DNA of 5,368 bases from JASEFH01 sp034679905 (GTDB taxonomy: Archaea; Halobacteriota; Methanomicrobia; Methanomicrobiales; JACTUA01): assembly GCA_034679905.1 (NCBI GenBank), contig JAXDAH010000165.1, positions 1 through 5,368 of the forward strand, given 5' to 3'. A program made the translations under genes and the position numbers. Below, piece by piece: positions 1 to 5,368 of this stretch. Under the pieces are notes generated by a model that saw only the letters and a list, made by a program, of their open reading frames with translations, was not told the origin of the DNA and searched no databases. Each line of letters opens with the position of its first letter. Positions within the stretch are counted from its first letter, which is position 1.

Positions 1-37
1 GACATTGGAGCTCTCATCAGCCACCTATCGCATGGCA

Positions 38-72
38 GGGGTGGGGGGACTTGGGGGAAGGGGGCGCCCCCC
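38..72. repeat. G-quadruplex-type G-tracts followed by a GC palindrome
   Basis: Four plus-strand G-runs of 4, 6, 5 and 5 bases are separated by loops T, ACTT and AA (38-64). This fits the usual pattern for an intramolecular G-quadruplex. The last G-run opens a 12-bp perfect palindrome, GGGGGCGCCCCC (60-71). The nine bases GGAAGGGGG (56-64) recur in inverted orientation at 210-218, inside the second hairpin. The sequence is far more biased than the coding DNA nearby and resembles dispersed palindromic intergenic elements. Its copy number elsewhere in the genome cannot be judged from this window. Confidence 0.6.
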
Positions 73-204
73 TCTTACCAGGGTGTGACAGGATGGGTAA
101 GAATGCAGTTCGATGGAAAAGTTCTCCGGCGATATTTCCACTATCCCGCGGATACCACCACGATTATCTGGAGTCTCCCCTCCCCGCAGCCCGTTCCGGG
201 CCGC

Positions 205-230
205 CCCCTCCCCCTTCCAAGGGGGAGGGG
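205..230. repeat. Perfect 12-bp inverted repeat (GC-rich hairpin)
   Basis: The left arm CCCCTCCCCCTT (205-216) and right arm AAGGGGGAGGGG (219-230) are exact reverse complements separated by CC. As RNA or single-stranded DNA this would form a very stable stem. No T-tract follows on either strand, so it does not look like a classical intrinsic terminator. A smaller perfect stem (189-201) lies directly upstream. Together with the G-rich element at 38-72 it may mark the two sides of one dispersed repeat of about 190 bp; that is inference. Confidence 0.75.
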
Positions 231-235
231 ACTGA

Positions 236-499
236 TGCGATAGGCCCGTATCGGACGTTGAATCTAGGGTAGATGCCTCTCTATCGAACGAAGGAATTGG
301 AGGGACGAGGCCCTTCCCCGGAGAATCCCAGAATGCCGTTTACTTCGACGATGATTTCGACGGAGCGAGTATTTCCTCCCATACCGTGAATAGGGGTGAT
401 ACCTGCACAGTGTCCGGCGATTGTGGAACAGGAGCGGAACAACGGCCAGGAGGACATCATGCACCCAACAAGGGAATGCCATTGTCCGCTCTCATATAA
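236..499 (+). pseudogene. Possible remnant of a secreted/surface protein gene, no early start
   Basis: The frame is open for 87 codons between the stops at 233-235 and 497-499 and has no ATG, GTG or TTG before GTG at 386. Its middle reads like genuine protein: an acidic stretch YFDDDFDGAS (341-370) and then HTVNRGDTCTVSGDC (380-424). The pattern V-x-R-G-D-T-x-T-V-S-G is similar to beta-rich surface-protein domains of methanogens, as far as I can recall them. A frame ending in RIGMRGDTATL occurs at about 530-562 but is followed at once by a stop. The open frame begins just after the hairpin at 205-230, so the 5' part may have been lost to a repeat insertion or deletion. It could equally be a chance open frame in GC-rich DNA. 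There is no signal peptide or anchor in what remains. Confidence 0.22.
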
Positions 500-659
500 A
501 ATGGGTGCGGGTATTTGAGGATCAGCCGCATCGGAATGCGAGGCGACACCGCAACTCTGTAGTGATCGAACTCTTCGCAGAACCGCTAATACGTGCGGCT
601 CGGATCGGTCGTGGAGTCTTCCCGGAAAGGGATAGAGAGGCTGTCCCCGCCCTGGAGCT

Positions 660-3260
660 CTATGTCGTCTCGACCGTGACGATGATGCCGTCCAGGGTGA
701 GCACGTCCACCCGCTTCCCCTCCACCTGGTAGGTGAACTCCGGTGCGAAGGAGTCGGGGGGGATCGACACGTCTTCGCCGTCCAGGCGGATGGTCTCGGG
801 CGGGCTGAGCAACTGTTCGGGCGGGAGAGCCCGGATCGCCTGCATGAATGCCGGGGCCTTCTTTCGGAGGGTCTTGCCCACGACCGCCATGTTGAACCGC
901 ACGTCGCCGACCACCCGCTCCAGCCGCGGTTCGCCGTTGCGGAACCGCACGTCCGCGTTCAGCGCCCGGGAGGCATCGCCGCCGTCCTCGACAAGATCGG
1001 GTGCAAACACGGTCACTCTTCCCAGCGGGGCGTTCAGCGCCATGCCCCGGTCGTGCTTGAAGCGGCGGATCTCCGAGACCACCTTTGCAAGGGTCTCCCC
1101 GTCGCGGGCGGCATCGTGATCGTCGAAGGAGAGGTTCACCCAGGACTGCGCGTGCACGCTCCCGCTGCCGCCCTCCCGCAGGTGGTGGTAGCCCTCCTCG
1201 GCGAAGTGGGGCGTGAAGGGGGCGAGCATGCGGAAGAGGGCATCCAGCGTGATATCGAGGGCGCGGCAGGCGCTATCCCGCCCCTCGCCATCCGTATAGA
1301 GTCGCCCCTTCACGAGCTCGATGTAGTTGTCGGCGAGCACGGTCCAGGCGAAATCCCGCAGTTCGCGGAGCGCCAGGTCGAACTGGTAGGTGTCCATTGC
1401 CAGCGTCACGCGGTCCACCGTGCTCGAGAGCCGGACGAGGAGCCAGCGATCCGCCAGCTCGGTCACTCTGGCGTCCCGGTTCCACGCTCGCGCCAGCTGT
1501 TGCAGCGCGAACCGGGTGATGTTCCAGAGTTTGGTCTGGAAGCGCGAGGCTGCAACCACGTCGTTCCAGTTGAACATGATGTCGGAGCCCGTCGCCGCAC
1601 CGAGGGCGGACCACTGCCGGAAGGCGTCGGCGCCGTACTTCTCCAGGATCTCCTCGGGGGCGATGATATTCCCCCGGCTCTTGCTCATCTTGAACCCGTC
1701 CTCCCCGAGCACCATGCCGTTGACCAGGATGGCGTCCCACGGGCGGACGCCGGTGAGCGCAACGGAGCGGAGGATGGTATAGAACGCCCAGGTGCGGATG
1801 ATGTCGTGCCCCTGCGGGCGGATCTGGGCAGGGTAGAGGGGCGGGGCGTCGGGGCCGCCGTCCCAGCCGGTTACGTTCAGGACGGAGATCGAGGAGTCCA
1901 TCCAGGTGTCCAGGACGTCCTCCTCCCCGACGAACTCCTGGGAGCCGCAGTTCGGGCAGGGGTCCCGCGGCTGCTCCAGGGTGGGATCGACGGGCAGGCG
2001 GTCGTAGCTCGGGACGACCATCGCATTGCAGCGGCGGCAGAACCAGACCGGAATCGGGGTGGCGAAGATGCGCTGCCGCGAGATGCACCAGTCCCACTCC
2101 ATGGACTCCACCCAGTTCTCCAGGCGGGTCAGCATGTGATCCGGCGTCCAGCAGACATCCCGCGCCGCCTGCAGGATCTCCTCGGGGCGGATAGCGATAA
2201 ACCACTGGCGCTCGGACAGGATCTCGATCGGCGTCTTGCACCGCCAGCAGACCCCCACCCGCTGCTCCAGGGTCTCCTGCCGCTTCAGGATCCCCTTCTC
2301 CTTCATATCCTGCAGGATCCGCTCCCGGCACTCCTTTACGTCCATCCCGGCGTAGGGCCCCGCGAGCGGCGTCATCCGTCCGGCCCGGTCGATCGCCTTG
2401 CGGAGCGGGAGGGCGTGCTGCTTCCACCAGTGCACGTCCTGCTTGTCCCCAAAGGTGCAGATCATCACCGCGCCGGAGCCGAACGCGGGATCGACCGCCT
2501 CGTCCTGCAGCACCGGGACCTCGTGGCAGAAGAAAGGAACGCGGAGGGTCCTGCCCGCCAGCTCCCGATAGCGCTCGTCTGTGGGATGCACGGCGACGGC
2601 GGTGCAGGCGGCGAGCAGCTCCGGACGGGTGGTGGCGATCTCCACGCCGTCGAAGTCGAAGTAGGAGAGGACAGTGCTCCGCGGAGCGTAGGCGACCTCT
2701 GCAAAGGCGATCGCAGTCTCGCAACGGGTGCAGTAGTTCACCGGGTGTTCCGTCTGGTAGATGTAGTTCTTCGCCAGCATCCGCAGGAACGATGCCTGGG
2801 TCTTGCGGTAGTACTCGGGGCGCATGGTGACGTACTCATGGCTCCAGTCGATGGAGTACCCCAGCCGCCGCAGCGTCCGCCGCATCAGTTCAATGTTCTT
2901 CTCGGTCAGATCGCGGCACATCTGGCGGAACTGCTCCCGCGGCACATCGTTCTTGGTGATACCATGGATCTCCTCCACCTTCACTTCCGTGGGGAGTCCG
3001 TGGCAGTCCCATCCCTGCGGGAACATGACGTTGTATCCCTGCATTCTGCGGTAGCGGGCGACAAAGTCGATGTAGCACCAGTTCAGCGCGTTGCCGATGT
3101 GGAAATTGCCGGTCGGGTAGGGCGGTGGTGTATCGATGATGAAGCGGGGCGCATCCGAACGGAGATCGAAAAAGTTCTCCTCGTCCTTCCACGTCTCCTG
3201 CCAGTGCCTCTCGACCCCGGTAAAGTCATAGTGCTTGGGAAGTTCCTGTGGCACAACCAT
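660..3260 (-). CDS. valS: Valyl-tRNA synthetase (archaeal type), complete
   Basis: This cytoplasmic class Ia enzyme joins valine to tRNA-Val using ATP and hydrolyses mischarged Thr-tRNA-Val. The 866-residue protein is of usual length for the family. The Rossmann catalytic core carries PPPYPTGNFHIGN (45-57), where the HIGH signature reads HIGN, and the second signature KMSKS (524-528). The inserted CP1 editing domain spans roughly 190-340, with TTRPE (210-214) and GSGAVMICTFGDKQD (261-275). Four CxxC pairs (C177/C180, C338/C341, C408/C411, C435/C438) suggest two zinc-binding knuckles, probably paired first with second and third with fourth. DTWMDSS (451-457) precedes GHDIIRTW (484-491). The helical anticodon-binding domain covers about 600-740 and is followed by a tail with no evident long coiled coil. 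ATG at 3260 begins just before the conserved N-terminus; only a weak GAGAG (3268-3272) precedes it. The stop is TAG. No neighbour shares its transcription direction closely. Confidence 0.98.
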   Translation of the reverse strand: MVVPQELPKHYDFTGVERHWQETWKDEENFFDLRSDAPRFIIDTPPPYPTGNFHIGNALNWCYIDFVARYRRMQGYNVMFPQGWDCHGLPTEVKVEEIHGITKNDVPREQFRQMCRDLTEKNIELMRRTLRRLGYSIDWSHEYVTMRPEYYRKTQASFLRMLAKNYIYQTEHPVNYCTRCETAIAFAEVAYAPRSTVLSYFDFDGVEIATTRPELLAACTAVAVHPTDERYRELAGRTLRVPFFCHEVPVLQDEAVDPAFGSGAVMICTFGDKQDVHWWKQHALPLRKAIDRAGRMTPLAGPYAGMDVKECRERILQDMKEKGILKRQETLEQRVGVCWRCKTPIEILSERQWFIAIRPEEILQAARDVCWTPDHMLTRLENWVESMEWDWCISRQRIFATPIPVWFCRRCNAMVVPSYDRLPVDPTLEQPRDPCPNCGSQEFVGEEDVLDTWMDSSISVLNVTGWDGGPDAPPLYPAQIRPQGHDIIRTWAFYTILRSVALTGVRPWDAILVNGMVLGEDGFKMSKSRGNIIAPEEILEKYGADAFRQWSALGAATGSDIMFNWNDVVAASRFQTKLWNITRFALQQLARAWNRDARVTELADRWLLVRLSSTVDRVTLAMDTYQFDLALRELRDFAWTVLADNYIELVKGRLYTDGEGRDSACRALDITLDALFRMLAPFTPHFAEEGYHHLREGGSGSVHAQSWVNLSFDDHDAARDGETLAKVVSEIRRFKHDRGMALNAPLGRVTVFAPDLVEDGGDASRALNADVRFRNGEPRLERVVGDVRFNMAVVGKTLRKKAPAFMQAIRALPPEQLLSPPETIRLDGEDVSIPPDSFAPEFTYQVEGKRVDVLTLDGIIVTVETT

Positions 3261-3285
3261 TTTTTAGCTCTCTGTTTTTAAATAA

Positions 3286-3291
3286 CATATA
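3286..3291 (-). promoter_or_regulatory. Candidate TATA box for valS
   Basis: On the minus strand, TATATG lies 26-31 bases upstream of the valS ATG, inside the most AT-rich patch of the intergenic region (3261-3293). Archaeal TATA boxes centre about 26 bases before the transcription start, which would put the start near the ATG and give a leaderless or nearly leaderless mRNA. That agrees with the weak ribosome-binding site. A second minus-strand candidate, TATAATT (3322-3328), would give a leader of about 40 bases. The choice between them is not decided by the sequence. Confidence 0.35.
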
Positions 3292-3318
3292 CTGATCGCA
3301 TCGGATCCGGCCAAATAA

Positions 3319-3329
3319 CGGAATTATAC
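3319..3329 (+). promoter_or_regulatory. Candidate BRE/TATA element for the DUF92 gene
   Basis: On the plus strand, a purine-rich CGGAA is followed directly by TTATAC, the arrangement expected for an archaeal TFB-recognition element and TATA box. Transcription would start near 3350-3355 and give a leader of roughly 65 bases that contains the palindrome at 3375-3392. The same bases also hold a minus-strand TATAATT that could serve valS. The heptamer AAATAAC occurs twice in this region (3280-3286 and 3313-3319). All of this is pattern matching only. Confidence 0.28.
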
Positions 3330-3374
3330 GGGGAAACGGGTGCATCTCGCCGTACCTCCCTGCACGACGCACAG

Positions 3375-3392
3375 GTGAAAAGTTCTTTTCAC
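3375..3392. promoter_or_regulatory. 18-bp near-perfect palindrome, possible operator or leader hairpin
   Basis: The arms GTGAAAAG (3375-3382) and CTTTTCAC (3385-3392) are exact reverse complements around a TT spacer. The palindrome ends 24 bases before the DUF92 start codon. Size and symmetry suit a binding site for a dimeric helix-turn-helix regulator. If the downstream mRNA is leaderless, it would cover the BRE/TATA position, the usual place for archaeal repression. If the mRNA has a leader, it would form a short hairpin that overlaps AGGTGA (3373-3378), a good Shine-Dalgarno sequence that is nonetheless 38 bases from the start. Confidence 0.4.
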
Positions 3393-3416
3393 GGCAGTGC
3401 CAATGTTTAATGCATC

Positions 3417-4610
3417 ATGCGGAATCCGGGGATATGGCTGGCGACTCTTCTGACCGCGATCGGCGTCATTATCGCTCCCGCCATCCAGCCTCCGTGGGTG
3501 CTGGCCCTTCTGGTGCTCTTCTTCTCCATGATCCTCTACCTGATCCCCGGAACCCGCTACGTCTCTTTTGCCCTGATCGTGATCGCCTTCCTGTACGGTG
3601 CGGGGCTCCTACCCCTGTTCGTCTTTGTCAGCACCCTCGCCATCCTGGTGGTGGGCGAGGTCGCGTTCCGGAGTCTTGAGGATAGATTCAACCCCTACGC
3701 CACTTTCATGGCCGCCGCATCGGTCAGCCTGCTCCTCGTCTGGCTCCATATCAAGGACGGCACGCCGCTGATCGCGCTGATGGGCATTCTGGTTGCCGTG
3801 ATGCTGAAGTCCGCCTTAAAAGACCGCGAGGATACCCTGATGATCGAAGGGCTGGCGGTCGCGATGACCATGTACCTCTTCTACGAGATCAACTATCAGG
3901 TCACTCTCACCATTCTGCTGGCGGCCGTACTGGTCGCGTTCACCTTCGGGTTCTTCTCCTACCGCACCCGCACCGCCGACTTGAGCGGCCTCTTCTCCGG
4001 TGCGCTGGTGGGCATCATCCTGATCGTCTTCACGCAGGACATCCGATGGTTCCTGATCATGCTCACCTTCTTCATCCTGGGCTCCGCCGCCACGCGCTAC
4101 AAGTTCGAGTATAAATCTTCCCTGGGCGTCGCGGAGTTCCACCGCGGCGTGCGGGGCTACCACAACGTATTTGCCAACGGCATGGTCGCCGTCGCCGCCG
4201 CCGTCCTCTACGGGATCAGCGGGCACCCCATGTTCATCGCCCTCTTCATGGGGAGCGTGGCCACGGCTGCGGCGGACACGGTGGCCGGCGAGATCGGCAT
4301 GACTGCCAGCAACCCCGTCCTCATCACCACGCTCGAACGGGTACCGAAAGGAACGAACGGCGGCATCACCCTCGTTGGAACCCTGGCAGCGCTTCTCGCT
4401 TCGGTGATCGTAGTGCTCACGGGGTATCTGCTGGGCGTGATCGATCTCCCCATGATGCTGGTCTGCGGCGCCGCCGGATTTCTGGGGACGCACGTGGACA
4501 GCGTCGTCGGGGCAACCCTGGAAAACAGGGGGGTGATCGGGAACATGGGCACCAACTTCATCGCCACGCTCTGCGGCGGGCTCTTCTCGACGCTCTTCTT
4601 CGTCTTCTAG
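3417..4610 (+). CDS. DUF92-family polytopic membrane protein (TIGR00297-like), complete
   Basis: This 397-residue integral membrane protein has about a dozen hydrophobic segments (for example 7-24, 28-43, 49-80, 96-111, 117-131, 162-180, 190-206, 209-223, 252-290, 317-358, 378-396). The C-terminal part, from about 175, carries the DUF92 hallmarks: RGVRGYHNVFANG (243-255), AAADTVAGEIG (284-294), GTNGGITLVGTLAA (312-325) and HVDSVVGATLENRG (359-372). The conserved acidic and basic residues inside these motifs suggest a polar active site in the membrane. The family includes plant VTE6, a phytyl-phosphate kinase, so a CTP-dependent kinase acting on a polyprenyl phosphate is plausible here but unproven. 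The N-terminal 170 residues extend beyond a minimal DUF92 protein and are also membrane-embedded. ATG 3417 is the first start in this frame because TAA lies at 3408-3410; no Shine-Dalgarno sequence sits at normal spacing. The stop TAG is one base from the convergent gene's stop. Confidence 0.93.
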   Translation: MRNPGIWLATLLTAIGVIIAPAIQPPWVLALLVLFFSMILYLIPGTRYVSFALIVIAFLYGAGLLPLFVFVSTLAILVVGEVAFRSLEDRFNPYATFMAAASVSLLLVWLHIKDGTPLIALMGILVAVMLKSALKDREDTLMIEGLAVAMTMYLFYEINYQVTLTILLAAVLVAFTFGFFSYRTRTADLSGLFSGALVGIILIVFTQDIRWFLIMLTFFILGSAATRYKFEYKSSLGVAEFHRGVRGYHNVFANGMVAVAAAVLYGISGHPMFIALFMGSVATAAADTVAGEIGMTASNPVLITTLERVPKGTNGGITLVGTLAALLASVIVVLTGYLLGVIDLPMMLVCGAAGFLGTHVDSVVGATLENRGVIGNMGTNFIATLCGGLFSTLFFVF

Positions 4611-4611
4611 T

Positions 4612-5368
4612 TCAGTACTTGTACCATCTCCCCTTCTCGTCGAACTCCCCCTGCTTCGCCGGCTGCTCGCCAGCGTGGCGCCGGAAGAGGCTGGCCTTGT
4701 AGGCGGTGAACAGCGTCACCATCAGGGTGAGGTAGGCGAGGGAGAGCAGGGCGGTGAGCCAGACCCCTTCGGGCCCGATGAGAGCGAGGATCTCCTGCGT
4801 GGTGAGGGACTGGGCTTCCGTGGCATTCATCCCGATCAGCGGTTCTAACTGCGACGCCAGGAGAGCGGTCCAGAGGAAGAGGACCGGGAATCCCGCCCCA
4901 ATCAGGATCACGATGCTGACGATCCAGAAGACGGCAACGGAGACCCCGTTCTGGAGCACGAACTCCACGCTGCGGCGGATGGAGTCGAACACCTTCTTCT
5001 CCTCGAATATGGCTGCCGTATCGTAGAAGAACGCGAAGAAGAAGATCGGGATGAAAACACCCATAGGGATGACCACGGCAACCTCAGGGGGAATTCCAAT
5101 CATGGACAAGGGCAGGGAGACCAGGACCATGGTCGCAAGGGCGGCAAAGACCACGATCAGCAGGGGCAGGAGGATGCGGAAGTAGTTGCGGATCCCCTGC
5201 TGGAGGAATGTGGAGAGGCGGGTGTCGTTCGCGTGGATGACCCCGTAGGCTCCTCCGAGGAGGAGGGGGAGGACGAGCAGCTGCAGGACCCAGAGGCGCT
5301 CGACGATGAAGCTGTCCAGATAGAGCTGCGCGAGGAGGTCCCCCGCACTCAGCAGACCGGCGGCCAGA
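4612..5368 (-). CDS. Polytopic membrane protein of unknown function, N-terminus cut by window edge
   Basis: The frame stays open from the stop (TGA, complement of 4612-4614) to the right edge, giving at least 251 residues; the start lies outside. A GTG at 5154 is in frame but internal, since the 71 codons upstream of it read as sensible membrane protein. Visible hydrophobic segments, numbered from the edge, are about 26-44, 64-90, 94-114, 143-172 and 201-223. Between the third and fourth lies a conserved-looking stretch with YDTAAIFEE (115-123) and SIRRSVEFVLQNG (129-141). This arrangement resembles uncharacterised multi-pass proteins of methanogens and halophiles in which an acidic 'D-A-A-I-x-E' turn precedes an 'RRS' amphipathic helix (DUF7847-like, from memory). 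The tail is short, charged and probably cytoplasmic (FRRHAGEQ through RWYKY). No catalytic motif is recognised; a transport or membrane-organising role cannot be told apart. It converges on the DUF92 gene. Confidence 0.88.
   Translation of the reverse strand, partial: LAAGLLSAGDLLAQLYLDSFIVERLWVLQLLVLPLLLGGAYGVIHANDTRLSTFLQQGIRNYFRILLPLLIVVFAALATMVLVSLPLSMIGIPPEVAVVIPMGVFIPIFFFAFFYDTAAIFEEKKVFDSIRRSVEFVLQNGVSVAVFWIVSIVILIGAGFPVLFLWTALLASQLEPLIGMNATEAQSLTTQEILALIGPEGVWLTALLSLAYLTLMVTLFTAYKASLFRRHAGEQPAKQGEFDEKGRWYKY

Larger units (their letters stand above)
1..659. other. Gene-poor region downstream of valS with foldable GC-rich elements
   Basis: This stretch beyond the 3' end of valS has no convincing intact gene. 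Frames that are open here start at TTG or lack a start, have no recognisable product, or run antisense into valS. It contains a run of G-tracts ending in a palindrome (38-72), a small perfect stem GCCCG-TTC-CGGGC (189-201), a perfect 12-bp inverted repeat (205-230), a possible gene remnant (236-499), and a lone TATA-like ATATAAAA (494-501). Two very short frames begin after good Shine-Dalgarno matches (GTG at 410, ATG at 459). No tRNA-like cloverleaf was found on either strand by eye. No T-tract terminator is obvious just after the valS stop. The likeliest reading is a decayed or repeat-invaded intergenic region; a non-coding RNA cannot be excluded. Confidence 0.6.

Noticed and set aside
51..272. 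A 73-codon frame across the GC-rich repeats
   Set aside because: It starts at TTG inside the G-tracts, translates the hairpin as a poly-Pro run, and has no recognisable domain.
280..300. TTCGAT-type T-loop sequence suggesting a tRNA (also near 110 and 565)
   Set aside because: Neither strand gives a five-base T-arm stem around these hexamers, and no acceptor or anticodon arms could be placed.
421..732. A 103-codon plus-strand frame running into the valS 3' end
   Set aside because: It begins at TTG without a good ribosome-binding site, overlaps the valS 3' end in antisense, and its sequence is Arg-rich without motifs. A piece of it could belong to a frameshifted remnant, but I cannot support that.
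1273..2724. A 483-codon minus-strand frame inside valS
   Set aside because: It overlaps the true valS frame on the same strand, is Arg/Gly/Pro-rich and has no family features.
1053..3281. A 742-codon open frame on the plus strand, antisense to valS
   Set aside because: It lies almost wholly opposite a certain valS gene, its translation is low-complexity in Pro/Arg/Val/Gly/His, and such long antisense frames are expected in GC-rich coding DNA because of third-position bias.
3410..3679. An 89-codon plus-strand frame starting at ATG 3410
   Set aside because: It overlaps the DUF92 frame, is Arg/Pro/Ser/His-rich, and the DUF92 frame starting at 3417 is clearly the real product.
4612..5154. Taking GTG 5154 as the real start of the second membrane protein
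   Set aside because: The same frame continues upstream without a stop for 71 more codons, with a further transmembrane segment and an amphipathic helix, so 5154 is internal and the gene is cut by the window edge.
5157..5348. A 63-codon minus-strand frame at the right edge
   Set aside because: It is Ser-rich and out of frame with the membrane-protein gene, whose own frame is open through the same bases and reads as plausible transmembrane sequence.

Overview
The window looks like a chromosomal segment from a GC-rich methanogenic archaeon, most likely of the Methanomicrobiales (Methanoculleus-like). This rests on three things: an archaeal-type valyl-tRNA synthetase with methanogen-style sequence around its signature motifs, a long euryarchaeal form of a DUF92 membrane protein, and the high GC content. 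The genus is an inference and was not tested by any search.

Layout. Positions 1-659 hold no convincing intact gene. They contain a G-tract/palindrome element (38-72), a perfect 12-bp inverted repeat (205-230), and an open frame with no usable early start (236-499) whose translation reads like a fragment of a secreted or surface protein. Positions 660-3260 (minus strand) are the complete valS gene. Positions 3261-3416 are a 156-bp divergent intergenic region with an AT-rich patch, TATA-like boxes in both directions and an 18-bp near-perfect palindrome. Positions 3417-4610 (plus) encode a complete 397-residue DUF92-family polytopic membrane protein. Positions 4612 to the right edge (minus) encode the last 251 residues of a second polytopic membrane protein, whose N-terminus lies outside the window. 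The last two genes converge with a single base between their stop codons.

How the genes relate. valS is a housekeeping translation gene. The DUF92 protein belongs to the family of plant VTE6 (phytyl-phosphate kinase), so a role in isoprenoid-phosphate metabolism of the membrane is a reasonable but unproven idea. The third gene is an uncharacterised membrane protein. Nothing shows that the three act together: they are divergent or convergent and do not form an operon.

I see no defence system, CRISPR array, tRNA, rRNA or intact mobile element. The most interesting parts are the foldable, apparently decaying 1-659 region and the palindrome in front of the DUF92 gene.
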